Position numbers and translations under genes: made by a program. A DNA stretch of 64,000 nucleotides from assembly GCF_023242365.1 (NCBI RefSeq), contig NZ_JALLIX010000001.1, positions 248,001-312,000 on the forward strand. The letters run 5' to 3'. The stretch comes from Pseudomonas sp. MWU13-2100. GTDB lineage: Bacteria; Pseudomonadota; Gammaproteobacteria; Pseudomonadales; Pseudomonadaceae. The stretch's first letter is position 1. Every line of letters starts with the position of its first letter. Under the pieces are notes generated by a model. The model saw nothing but the letters and a program-made list of their open reading frames with translations. It searched no databases and had not been told where the DNA came from. Shown here in pieces: positions 1-7,660 of this stretch.

Positions 1-1
1 T

Positions 2-397
2 GAGGCGGTGTCCAGCCATGTGCGTTCGCTGATGGCCGAGCATCTGAACGATGTGGTGTCATCCGATCGGCATACGGTGAAACCCTGGTTTACCGGCAAG
101 CTCGATTTCGCGCCGCCGGTCTTCGACTATGCGGCGCAGGGCTATCCACTGCTGGGCGGGCGATTGGATTATCTGCAACACCAGACCGCCGCGGCGCTGG
201 CGTACCGGCATGCCAGGCACACCATCAACCTGTTTATCCTGCCGACGGCCGAGGCTGATCGCGCGCGGGAGAGCCTGTCGTTGCGCGGCTACAACGTGGT
301 GGCGTGGCGGCACGATCATCTGCGCTTCATCCTGGTTTCGGATCTGGAGAAGGGCGAGCTCGAGGCGTTCGGGCAGTTGATCGAGAAGGGGGGGTAA
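2..397 (+). CDS. Anti-sigma factor, C-terminal part (5' end outside window)
   Basis: The open frame enters the window with no start and ends at TAA 395-397, leaving 131 residues. The GTG at base 8 lies inside the reading frame and is probably not the real start. The stretch HTVKPWFTGKLDFAPPV, followed by GYPLLGGRLDYL and a conserved YRHARHTINLFI segment, is the usual C-terminal periplasmic domain of the transmembrane anti-sigma factors that pair with ECF sigma factors in Pseudomonas. The N-terminal zinc or sigma-binding domain and the membrane helix must lie upstream. The sigma factor partner is not visible, so the stimulus cannot be named. The downstream REP pair and the convergent phhC end isolate it from the phh operon. 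Confidence 0.75.
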   Translation, partial: EAVSSHVRSLMAEHLNDVVSSDRHTVKPWFTGKLDFAPPVFDYAAQGYPLLGGRLDYLQHQTAAALAYRHARHTINLFILPTAEADRARESLSLRGYNVVAWRHDHLRFILVSDLEKGELEAFGQLIEKGG

Positions 398-429
398 GTG
401 TTTGATCTGATCGTGAGCACACAGCAAAA

Positions 430-521
430 CCCGTAGGAGCCGGCTTGCTGGCGATGCAGACGCCGCGGTGTCTCAGACAGACCGCGTTATCGTTCATCGC
501 CAGCAAGCCGGCTCCTGCGGG
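430..521. repeat. REP inverted pair between convergent genes
   Basis: A near-perfect inverted repeat. Bases 430-456 contain GTAGGAGCCGGCTTGCTGGC and 495-521 hold its complement, separated by about 38 bases. This is the common Pseudomonas extragenic palindromic element, placed between two convergent gene ends (anti-sigma factor and phhC). It may also serve as a bidirectional transcription stop. Confidence 0.85.
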
Positions 522-550
522 ACCGTGTCCAGCCAGCACCTGTCGTTGTG

Positions 551-1747
551 TCAGGTCTTGCAGACCGAGGCAATCGCCTGTGCCAGCGCATCCAGGCGCG
601 TCGCGTCGATACCGGCCACGTTGGCCCGGCCGGAGCTGACCATATACACACTGTGCTCATCGCGCAGTCGTTTGACCTGGGCCGGCGAGAGGCCGGTGTA
701 GGAGAACATGCCGCGCTGCACGCCAATATGGGCGAAGCGCTCGGCCAGGCCGTGGGGCTGCAGGGCTTCCACCAGGCCGCTGCGCAGTTGCGCAATACGC
801 AAACGCATGGCTTCGACCTCATCGGCCCACAGGCTCTTCAACTCGGGGTCGCCGAGAATGGTGGTGACCACCGCCGCGCCGTGATCCGGTGGGTTCGACC
901 ACAGGTTGCGGGCTACCGCCGCCAGTTGGCTGCGCACGTCCAGCAGCTTTTCAGCATCGCCGGTGCAGACGATCAGCGCGCCGGTGCGTTCGCGGTACAG
1001 GCCGAAATTCTTCGAGCAGGAGCTGGTGATCAACACTTCCGGCAGTTCCCGGGCGAACAATCGCACGGTCCAGGCATCCTGCTCCACGCCATCGCCAAAG
1101 CCCTGGTAGGCGAAGTCGATCAGCGGCAGCAGTTCACGGCGACGGACAATCTCCAGCACCTTGTACCAGTCATCGTGGGACAGGTCGAAACCGGTCGGGT
1201 TGTGACAGCAGGCGTGCAGCAGCACCACGTCACCCTGCGGTACCAGTTCCAGAGCGGCGAGCATGCCCTCGACATTCAGGCGGTTGTCGCTGTCGACGTA
1301 AGGGTAGTGACCGATCTTCAAGCCGGCGGCGGCGAAGATGGTCTCGTGGATCGGCCAGGTCGGATCGCTGAGCCAGATGCCGCGGCCCGGCAGGCAGTGG
1401 GCGATAAAGTCGGCGCTCAGGCGCAAGGCGCCGGTGCCGCCCGGGGTCTGGGTCGCACCGACGCGCTGGGCGGCGATCAGCGGCGAATCGGCACCCATCA
1501 CCAGCTCGTTGAGCAGGCTGCCGAAGCGCAGGTCGCCGTGGCCACCAATGTAGGACTTGGTCCGTTGCTCGTCCACCAGCCGCTGTTCGGCCAGCTTGAC
1601 CGAGTGCAGGATCGGGGTCAGGCCCTGGGCATCCTTGTAGACGCCGACGCCCAGGTCGAACTTGCGCGGGTTGGGGTCCTGGGCATAAGCCTCCAGCAAC
1701 CCGAGAATCGGGTCGCCGGGTACACGCGCGATGGCGTCGAAATGCAT
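551..1747 (-). CDS. phhC: Aromatic amino acid aminotransferase PhhC
   Basis: A 398-residue PLP-dependent fold type I transaminase of the AspC/TyrB family. It interconverts aromatic amino acids and their 2-oxo acids, so it can take tyrosine made by PhhA into catabolism. Visible signature: HACCHNPTG around residue 180 (Asn183), Asp211 and Tyr214 in LIDFAYQG, and the PLP lysine Lys246 in SSCSKNFGLYRERTG, with nearby arginines for the phosphate and substrate. Length is normal for the family. Its ATG shares one base with the phhB stop (TAATG), which shows translational coupling and a phhA-phhB-phhC operon. The alternative name would be a general aspartate/tyrosine aminotransferase; context favours PhhC. 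Confidence 0.93.
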   Translation of the reverse strand: MHFDAIARVPGDPILGLLEAYAQDPNPRKFDLGVGVYKDAQGLTPILHSVKLAEQRLVDEQRTKSYIGGHGDLRFGSLLNELVMGADSPLIAAQRVGATQTPGGTGALRLSADFIAHCLPGRGIWLSDPTWPIHETIFAAAGLKIGHYPYVDSDNRLNVEGMLAALELVPQGDVVLLHACCHNPTGFDLSHDDWYKVLEIVRRRELLPLIDFAYQGFGDGVEQDAWTVRLFARELPEVLITSSCSKNFGLYRERTGALIVCTGDAEKLLDVRSQLAAVARNLWSNPPDHGAAVVTTILGDPELKSLWADEVEAMRLRIAQLRSGLVEALQPHGLAERFAHIGVQRGMFSYTGLSPAQVKRLRDEHSVYMVSSGRANVAGIDATRLDALAQAIASVCKT

Positions 1748-2103
1748 TATTTACGGCCCTCGGCGGCTTGGCTGACCTCGTCGGTACGTGCCGCCATGAT
1801 GAAATCGTTACGGTGCAGGCCCTTGATCGAATGGCTCCACCAGGTCACGGTGACTTTGCCCCATTCGGTCAGCAGGCCCGGGTGATGGCCTTCGGCTTCG
1901 GAAATCTCGCCGACGGCATTGGTGAAGGCCAGGGCGAACTTGAAGTTCTTGAACAGGAAGACCTTCTCCAGTTGCATGATGCCGTCCCGCACTTCGATGT
2001 TCCAGTCCGGAATCTGTTTGATCAGCAGCGGCAGTTCTTCGTCGCTGACCTGGGGGGCATCGGCGCGGCAGGCTTCGCAGTGGGCTTGGTTCAAGGTGTT
2101 CAT
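1747..2103 (-). CDS. phhB: Pterin-4a-carbinolamine dehydratase PhhB
   Basis: A 118-residue cytosolic enzyme that dehydrates 4a-hydroxytetrahydrobiopterin (or the bacterial pterin equivalent) produced by PhhA, so the cofactor can be recycled. The family motif [10 protein letters not shown] gives His73 and His74, and a third histidine follows in [10 protein letters not shown] (His91). I chose the ATG at 2103 because the protein then begins [12 protein letters not shown], as usual in Pseudomonas, with AGGA just upstream. An in-frame start at 2133 would add ten residues and has no better ribosome site. It lies between phhA and phhC and overlaps phhC by one base. Confidence 0.94.
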   Translation of the reverse strand: MNTLNQAHCEACRADAPQVSDEELPLLIKQIPDWNIEVRDGIMQLEKVFLFKNFKFALAFTNAVGEISEAEGHHPGLLTEWGKVTVTWWSHSIKGLHRNDFIMAARTDEVSQAAEGRK

Positions 2104-2204
2104 GGTGGATTCCTGAAATCGTTTTTTATTCAAGGACGCCGTTCGAATACGCTATTCGAAAACGTCGGTTCGAGAAAGATGCACGTGCCGCCCGAAGTCG
2201 CGGA

Positions 2205-2990
2205 TCAGGCGGCCTTGGGCGGGAATTTCGGGGCGTGCAGACCCAGCTGCATACCGCGCTCGACCATGCCCATGATGTCTTCGTGGGCCAGGTCGAACAA
2301 GCGCTTGAGGTTTGGCAGGACGAAGTACAGCGGTTGCAGGATGTCGATACGATACGGCGTGCGCATCGCCTCCAGCGGATCGAACAGTTGGTGCTCGGGC
2401 TGGTTGGACAGGCTGTACACGGTTTCCTTCGGCGAGGAGAGAATGCCGCCGCCATAGATCCGGCGACCTTGTGGGGTGTCCACCAGGCCGAATTCGATGG
2501 TCATCCAGTACAGGCGCGCCAGGTACACCCGTTGCTCCTTGCTGGCTTGCAGGCCGAGCTTGCCATAGGTGTGGGTGAATTCGGCGAACCAGGGGTTGGT
2601 CAACAGCGGGCAGTGGCCAAAGATCTCGTGGAAAATATCCGGCTCTTGCAGGTAGTCGAGTTCTTCTTCGGTGCGGATGAAGGTGGCCACCGGAAACTGC
2701 TTGTTGGCGAGCAGCTCGAAAAAAGTCTGGAACGGAATCAGCGCCGGCACCCGGGCGACTTGCCAACCCGTGGTGGCGCCGAGGACCTGGTTGATTTCGC
2801 TGAGCTGCGGAATCCGGTCATGGGGCAGGGCCAGTTTTTCGATGCCGTCCAGGTATTCCTGGCACGCGCGGCCTTCGATCACTTTCAGTTGACGAGTGAT
2901 CAGGGTGTTCCACACGGCATGCTCGGCGGCCGGGTAGTCGATAAAACCTTGCGCATCGGGCTCGCGGGCCACGTAGTGCGTCTGCTTCAT
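2205..2990 (-). CDS. phhA: Phenylalanine 4-hydroxylase PhhA
   Basis: A 261-residue, single-domain bacterial phenylalanine hydroxylase that converts L-phenylalanine to L-tyrosine using O2 and a tetrahydropterin. The 2-His-1-carboxylate iron site is fully visible: His121 and His126 in PDIFHEIFGHCP, and Glu166 in YWMTIEFGL. Length matches other pseudomonad enzymes, and the mammalian-type regulatory domain is absent, as expected. About 100 bases separate it from phhB in the same direction. It is transcribed divergently from its regulator phhR, with a TyrR-like box between them. Assignment is secure. Confidence 0.97.
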   Translation of the reverse strand: MKQTHYVAREPDAQGFIDYPAAEHAVWNTLITRQLKVIEGRACQEYLDGIEKLALPHDRIPQLSEINQVLGATTGWQVARVPALIPFQTFFELLANKQFPVATFIRTEEELDYLQEPDIFHEIFGHCPLLTNPWFAEFTHTYGKLGLQASKEQRVYLARLYWMTIEFGLVDTPQGRRIYGGGILSSPKETVYSLSNQPEHQLFDPLEAMRTPYRIDILQPLYFVLPNLKRLFDLAHEDIMGMVERGMQLGLHAPKFPPKAA

Positions 2991-3108
2991 ACAGCTCTCC
3001 TGCTGGGGGATTCGTTCTTGTTATGTGCAGCGATGGGCTTAGTGTTAACCCGTTGCGGGGCCGTGCGCATCGGGGGTAAAGCGGCGCAGGCCTGGGTGAA
3101 CAGCCTAT

Positions 3109-3132
3109 TTTCGTAAAGAAAACGTTACGAAA
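3109..3132. promoter_or_regulatory. Putative PhhR (TyrR-type) operator in phhA/phhR divergent region
   Basis: A perfect 8-base inverted repeat, TTTCGTAA (3109-3116) and TTACGAAA (3125-3132). Its core, CGTAAA-N6-GTTACG, resembles the TyrR-family box TGTAAA-N6-TTTACA. It sits about 120 bases upstream of the phhA start and 150 upstream of phhR, so it could serve both genes. No -24/-12 sigma-54 element was found on either strand of the 292-base gap, which suggests sigma-70 promoters. Nothing else coding is seen in the gap. Confidence 0.6.
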
Positions 3133-3282
3133 TGGCGCTTTGCTGATGTACAAGGTGTTTTGACGTGGCGATAAAGTGGGTTTTTGTCACATAATCTTTA
3201 CGACTAACTGCGGCGCACTGGAAAAAGTGCCCGCTCCGCAGGGGCCGACGGGTCCGGCCATCGCCATTTTTCGAGCCTTTCC

Positions 3283-4839
3283 ATGCGTATCAAAGTGCAT
3301 TGCCAGAACCGCATCGGCATTCTTCGCGACATTCTCAACCTGCTGGTGGACTACGGCATCAACGTGGCCCGCGGCGAGGTCGGCGGTGATCAGGGCAATG
3401 CCATCTACCTGCACTGCCCGAATCTGATCAACCTGCAATTCCAGGCCTTGCGGCCGAAGTTCGAAACCATTGCCGGGGTGTTTGGCGTCAAGCGCGTCGG
3501 CCTGATGCCCAGCGAGCGTCGGCATATGGAACTCAACGCCTTGCTCGGGGCCCTGGAATTTCCGGTGCTGTCCATCGACATGGGCGGCTCGATTGTCGCC
3601 GCCAACCGGGCGGCGGCACAGTTGCTCGGGGTCCGGGTCGATGAGGTACCGGGCATCCCGCTGGCGCGTTATGCGCCGGATTTCGACCTGCCCGAGTTGG
3701 TGCGCGCCAATCAATCGCGGATCAATGGCCTGCGGGTCAAGATCAAGGGTGACGTTTTCCTGGCGGATATCGCGCCGTTGCAGTCGGAGCACGATGACAG
3801 CGAGGCGATGGCCGGCGCGGTGCTGACCCTGCACCGCGCCGACCAGGTCGGCGAGCGCATCTACAACGTGCGCAAGCAGGAACTACGTGGCTTCGACAGT
3901 ATCTTCCAGAGTTCGAAAGTCATGGCCGCGGTGGTCCGCGAGGCCCGGCGCATGGCACCACTGGACGCGCCGTTGTTGATCGAGGGCGAGACCGGGACCG
4001 GCAAGGAGTTGCTGGCGCGGGCCTGTCACCTGGCCAGCCCGCGTGGACAGGCGCCGTTGATGGCACTTAACTGCGCCGGGCTGCCGGAGTCCATGGCCGA
4101 AACCGAGCTGTTCGGCTACGGTCCCGGCGCGTTCGAGGGCGCGCGTGCCGAGGGCAAGCTCGGGTTGCTGGAACTGACCGCCGGCGGCACCTTGTTCCTC
4201 GATGGGGTGGGGGAGATGAGCCCGCGCTTGCAGGTCAAGTTGTTGCGTTTTCTCCAGGACGGCGGCTTCCGTCGGGTCGGCAGCGATGAGGAGGTGTACC
4301 TGGATGTGCGAGTGATCTGCGCGACCCAGGTCGACCTCTCGGAGCTGTGTTCGCGGGGCGAGTTTCGCCAGGACCTCTATCACCGTCTCAACGTGTTGTC
4401 CCTGCATATTCCGCCCCTGCGCGAGTGCCTGGACGGGCTGACCCCGTTGGTGGAGCATTTTCTCGACCAGGCCAGCCGGCAGATCGGCTGTCCGTTGCCG
4501 AAGCTGGCGCCGGCGGCGATGGATCGTCTCGCGCACTATCACTGGCCGGGCAATGTCCGGCAGTTGGAGAACGTGCTGTTCCAGGCGGTATCCCTCTGTG
4601 AGGGCGGGGTGGTCAAGGCCGAGCATATCCGGTTGCCGGACTATGGCGTGCGCCAGCCCCTGGGGGATTTTTCCCTGGAAGGCGGGTTGGACGAGATTGT
4701 CGGGCGATTCGAGCGGGCGGTGCTGGAGCGCCTGTACTCGGAGCATCCGAGCAGTCGCCTGCTGGGCAAGCGGCTGGGGGTTTCCCATACCACCATTGCC
4801 AACAAGCTGAAGGAGTATGACGTCGTCAAGGGGGTGTAG
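3283..4839 (+). CDS. phhR: PhhR, TyrR-family regulator of aromatic amino acid catabolism
   Basis: A 518-residue regulator: ACT domain at about 1-75 (MRIKVHCQNRIGILRDIL), PAS domain about 80-185, AAA+ domain about 205-440, and a C-terminal helix-turn-helix (LGKRLGVSHTTIANKL). Walker A is GETGTGKE (235-242). Two features depart from true sigma-54 activators: the GAFTGA loop reads GAFEGA (282-287), and the Walker B segment reads LFLDGVGEM, with Gly where Glu is expected. That fits a TyrR-like regulator acting with sigma-70 RNA polymerase and responding to aromatic amino acids through the ACT domain. It is divergent from phhABC, its expected target, and is followed by a REP element. Confidence 0.95.
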   Translation: MRIKVHCQNRIGILRDILNLLVDYGINVARGEVGGDQGNAIYLHCPNLINLQFQALRPKFETIAGVFGVKRVGLMPSERRHMELNALLGALEFPVLSIDMGGSIVAANRAAAQLLGVRVDEVPGIPLARYAPDFDLPELVRANQSRINGLRVKIKGDVFLADIAPLQSEHDDSEAMAGAVLTLHRADQVGERIYNVRKQELRGFDSIFQSSKVMAAVVREARRMAPLDAPLLIEGETGTGKELLARACHLASPRGQAPLMALNCAGLPESMAETELFGYGPGAFEGARAEGKLGLLELTAGGTLFLDGVGEMSPRLQVKLLRFLQDGGFRRVGSDEEVYLDVRVICATQVDLSELCSRGEFRQDLYHRLNVLSLHIPPLRECLDGLTPLVEHFLDQASRQIGCPLPKLAPAAMDRLAHYHWPGNVRQLENVLFQAVSLCEGGVVKAEHIRLPDYGVRQPLGDFSLEGGLDEIVGRFERAVLERLYSEHPSSRLLGKRLGVSHTTIANKLKEYDVVKGV

Positions 4840-4843
4840 GTCT

Positions 4844-4932
4844 TGTGGGAGCGGAGCTTGTCGGGACGCCGCACCGCCTCGAAGAGGCCAGTGAGGCCGC
4901 TAAAAGCTTCGCGGGCAAGCACCGCTCCCACA
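4844..4932. repeat. REP-type inverted repeat between phhR and the methyltransferase gene
   Basis: TGTGGGAGCGGAGCTTGTC (4844-4862) pairs with GCGGGCAAGCACCGCTCCCACA (4911-4932), imperfectly in the middle. It belongs to the GTGGGAGCGGGCTTGCTCGC family of Pseudomonas REP sequences and sits between two convergent stops (4839 and 4953), so it may help terminate both transcripts. Confidence 0.8.
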
Positions 4933-4952
4933 TAGTCACGGCTTCAAGATCA

Positions 4953-5675
4953 TCAGATGTGGAAGTAACCCACGCACGAGTCGAACGGCAGGCGCTTGAG
5001 TTCGATCTTGTTCATGTCGAACACTTCGCGCAAGGCCTTGGTTTCACCCGGGAAGTTGCGATAGGCAACCTCGTCGAGCACCACGATGGCGCCTTTGGGC
5101 ATGTACGGCAGGAAAGTCTCCAGGGCGACCTTGGTCGGCTCGTAGAGGTCGGTGTCGAGGATCAGCATGGCCACCACCAGGTCCGGACGGGACTTGACGA
5201 ATTCCGGCACGGTCTTGCAGATATCGCCTTTGACCAGCTCGCAGCGCGGGATACGGTTGACCGGACGCAGCAGGTCGTTGGCATCGATCATGTCCTGGAT
5301 CAGCGACTGGTCGGTGTCGGAGAACATGTTCTCGTTGATATCGGCCGGGTCTTCATCCTTGTTGATGCTGGTGAAACCTTCGAAGGTGTCGAAGCCGACG
5401 ATCGAACGGTTGATCGCGTACGGCTCGAGGATCATCGACAGGTGCATGTAGAGCATCAGCGAGTTGCCCTTGTACACGCCGCATTCGATGATCGCGCCCG
5501 GCACATCCATGACCTTCTTGAACAGCTCCATGCGCGACAGGGCGGCGGTCACATTGATGCGGTTGGCGAACACGAACGGCGCGTCGGCCACGTATTCGGC
5601 ATCGACCCGCTTGAGCACGCCGGCACGGGTTTCGTTGTATTGAGCCTCGGCAGGCGTAATGCGGCGCTTGGTCAT
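4953..5675 (-). CDS. TylF/MycF-family O-methyltransferase
   Basis: A 240-residue class I AdoMet-dependent methyltransferase of the TylF/MycF type; known members methylate sugar hydroxyls. AdoMet motif I is ECGVYKGNS (64-72). A typical metal/substrate segment follows: LDTDLYEPTK (Asp174, Asp176) and VVLDEVAYRNFPGE (Asp201-Glu202). I start it at ATG 5675, where the ATGA overlap with the preceding dioxygenase stop implies coupling; the frame continues far upstream only as a shadow of that gene. The substrate is not known. Its location next to flgF, and the sigma-54 promoter candidate of its operon, suggest a role in decorating a flagellar sugar, but this is inference. Confidence 0.8.
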   Translation of the reverse strand: MTKRRITPAEAQYNETRAGVLKRVDAEYVADAPFVFANRINVTAALSRMELFKKVMDVPGAIIECGVYKGNSLMLYMHLSMILEPYAINRSIVGFDTFEGFTSINKDEDPADINENMFSDTDQSLIQDMIDANDLLRPVNRIPRCELVKGDICKTVPEFVKSRPDLVVAMLILDTDLYEPTKVALETFLPYMPKGAIVVLDEVAYRNFPGETKALREVFDMNKIELKRLPFDSCVGYFHI

Positions 5676-6538
5676 TGATAGATTCCTTGGAAATTCGAGA
5701 AGTCGTGGGCGTGGAAGTAGTCTTTGAAGCCGGCCCCGACATCCGGGCAGGCACTGTCGACGTTGGGGGCGCCGCGCTTGTGTTGCAGGTCGTCCAGGTG
5801 CATCAGGCGGAAGTCCACGCTGAAGCGGGTCTGTTCGGTGTAGTTGGGGACGGTGCCATGCAAATGTGAACCGGAGAAGATCAGCATCTCGCCGGTGTTG
5901 CCAGCGATGCGAACTTCCGACGAAGTGTCGATATCGGCCAGGGGCACCGGGTGCACGCGCACTTCCTCGGTCAGGTTGTCCTTGGCCTTGTGCCGCTGGT
6001 TGTTGATCCAGTCGTTCAGGCTCCAGTCCTTCGAGGTGTTGAGCACCGGTTTTTCGAAGTAGCCGGCGTTGATCATCATGGTCTGGTTCGGGGCGATGGT
6101 GTAGACCGGCATCCAGGTGTTGATCTGGCAGTCGACGCTGCCATACCAAGTGTCGCGATGCGGCTTGTAGGCATAGCTGACGCCAGCGTGCAGGTAGTTG
6201 TAGTTGGGCACGACGCGCAGGCGCGGCACATCGAAGATGTACTCGCGCGGGTCGATGCCGACTTCATGGATAAACCCCAGGATCAGATCCTTGACGCGCT
6301 GGCTGTTGGTGAACTGGCCCTTGAGGCGGGTCACCCGGCTGACGAATTCTTCGACCGGCATCATCTTGTGCAGGGACTGGTGATCGGTCTCGCCGTCGAA
6401 GGCCAGGCTGATGCTTTCCTTGGCAAAGCCGCAGAGCTCCTTGGCGGTCGCCAACTGGGTGTCCAGGAAGATGGCGCCGGAATAGATCTCTTCCTTGAAA
6501 TCGGCTTTTTTCTGTAGCTGGTTGATGTACAGGTTCAC
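5672..6538 (-). CDS. Putative Fe(II)/2-oxoglutarate-dependent dioxygenase
   Basis: A 288-residue protein starting at GTG 6538, chosen because AGGAGGG lies 8-9 bases upstream. Longer in-frame starts to 6751 lack such a site and have low-complexity translation. The likely iron facial triad is HRD (His127, Asp129) with a distal histidine in SGSHLHGT (His225 or His227). Arg238 in QTRFSVDFRL is a candidate 2-oxoglutarate binder. The layout resembles phytanoyl-CoA dioxygenase-like and small-molecule hydroxylases. Its stop overlaps the methyltransferase start by 4 bases. The substrate is unknown; the pairing suggests hydroxylation followed by methylation of the same molecule. Confidence 0.7.
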   Translation of the reverse strand: MNLYINQLQKKADFKEEIYSGAIFLDTQLATAKELCGFAKESISLAFDGETDHQSLHKMMPVEEFVSRVTRLKGQFTNSQRVKDLILGFIHEVGIDPREYIFDVPRLRVVPNYNYLHAGVSYAYKPHRDTWYGSVDCQINTWMPVYTIAPNQTMMINAGYFEKPVLNTSKDWSLNDWINNQRHKAKDNLTEEVRVHPVPLADIDTSSEVRIAGNTGEMLIFSGSHLHGTVPNYTEQTRFSVDFRLMHLDDLQHKRGAPNVDSACPDVGAGFKDYFHAHDFSNFQGIYQ

Positions 6539-6626
6539 GTCAGCCCTCCTGAATACTGTGGCTAATTCTGAGTGTCGGCAGTCACTGGGCAAACTTGACG
6601 TCGGTTGCCGTATGCCGGGTTGGCTT

Positions 6627-6641
6627 GCAAGGTCTATTCCA
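6627..6641 (-). promoter_or_regulatory. Putative sigma-54 promoter of dioxygenase-methyltransferase operon
   Basis: Read on the minus strand, the sequence is TGGAATAGACCTTGC: the -24 GG and -12 GC at canonical spacing, with an exact TTGC. Transcription would start near 6615, about 75 bases before the GTG at 6538. Upstream bases of the -24 box (CAC) are not matched, so the call rests on TGG, TTGC and spacing. Confidence 0.5.
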
Positions 6642-6800
6642 GGGTGGTTTTCTGGCGCCCGCAGCACCGGGGGGGAGTGACCGATACTTGCCGCCAGCGG
6701 CATAAGCGCGCCGTTTTTTCGTCTGCCCTCAAGACCTTGAAAGCTTGGCAAAGGTACTCAAACCCCGGCCCGGCGGCTTGTCCTGCGTCAAAAAACAAGT

Positions 6801-6815
6801 TGGTTCGGAAATTGC
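6801..6815 (+). promoter_or_regulatory. Sigma-54 promoter of flgF operon
   Basis: TGGTTCGGAAATTGC followed by TT matches the -24/-12 consensus TGGCACG-N4-TTGC at the invariant GG and GC, with exact spacing. The predicted start is near 6827, about 47 bases before the flgF GTG. In P. aeruginosa the flgF operon is RpoN/FleQ dependent, which agrees. Confidence 0.8.
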
Positions 6816-6873
6816 TTGCGCCTCTCGACAGAACAGCGGTGGCGGCAAACGTCCGTCAGGAAGAGGAAAGACT

Positions 6874-7614
6874 GTGGACAAGTACCTTTACGTGGCAATG
6901 ACCGGTGCGGCCCAGAATGCCCTGGCGCAAAAGGCCCATGCCAACAATCTGGCGAACCTCTCGACCAACGGTTTTCAGCGCGACCTGGAACAGGCCCGTT
7001 CGATGCCGGTGTTCGGTGACAGCTTTCCGTCGCGTGCTTACGCCATGTCCGAGCGCCCGGGCACGGATTTCGCCTCGGGACCGATGGTCGAGACCGGTCG
7101 CGATCTCGACGTGGCGGTGGCCGGTGACGGCTGGGTTGCCGTGCAGACGCCCGACGGCGGCGAAGGTTATGTGCGCACCGCAAGCATGAATATTGACGCC
7201 CTCGGAGTGCTGCGTGCCGGCAACGGTATGCCGGTCATGGGCAACGGCGGGCCGATTGCCGTGCCGCCCGAGTCGAAGATCGAAGTGGGCGAGGACGGCA
7301 CCATCAGTATCCGTGCCATGGGTGAAGGGCCGCGGGTGGTGGCGGAAGTCGATCGCATCAAGCTGGTCAACCCGGATCTCAAGAACATGGTCAAGGGGCC
7401 GGATGCCGTGGTGCATACCAAGGACGGCAAGGCAGCGCCGGTCGACGCCAGCGTCAGGGTGGTCTCGGGCTTCCTGGTCGGCAGCAACGTCAATGCCGTC
7501 GAGGAAATGACCTCGGTGCTGGCCCTGTCCAAGCAGTTCGAATTGCACATCAAGATGATGAACACCGCCAAAGAAGATGACACGGCTATGGCTCGGGTCT
7601 TGCAGAACAGCTAA
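6874..7614 (+). CDS. flgF: Flagellar proximal rod protein FlgF
   Basis: A 246-residue rod component exported by the flagellar type III system, with no cleavable signal. The N-terminus (MDKYLYVAMTGA, then HANNLANLSTNGFQ) and the C-terminal NAVEEMTSVLALSKQFELHIKMM helix are the paired heptad regions of the rod/hook family. I use GTG 6874: GAGG is just upstream, and starts further 5' would fall inside the promoter. It is the first gene of flgFGHIJKL; flgBCDE do not precede it here. Confidence 0.96.
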   Translation: MDKYLYVAMTGAAQNALAQKAHANNLANLSTNGFQRDLEQARSMPVFGDSFPSRAYAMSERPGTDFASGPMVETGRDLDVAVAGDGWVAVQTPDGGEGYVRTASMNIDALGVLRAGNGMPVMGNGGPIAVPPESKIEVGEDGTISIRAMGEGPRVVAEVDRIKLVNPDLKNMVKGPDAVVHTKDGKAAPVDASVRVVSGFLVGSNVNAVEEMTSVLALSKQFELHIKMMNTAKEDDTAMARVLQNS

Positions 7615-7660
7615 TCACCAGAACGTAGCGCCGTAAAACAGGCGCGCGAAGGAGAACAGA

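Larger units (their letters stand above)
6539..6873. other. Divergent intergenic region with two back-to-back promoter candidates
   Basis: These 335 bases hold no convincing gene. They separate the minus-strand dioxygenase from flgF and contain one sigma-54-type element on each strand (6627-6641 minus, 6801-6815 plus), about 160 bases apart. A FleQ-type activator bound here could serve both directions. Confidence 0.6.

Noticed and set aside
548..1885. A 445-residue plus-strand frame overlapping phhC
   Set aside because: It mirrors the aminotransferase gene, which carries an intact PLP site on the other strand.
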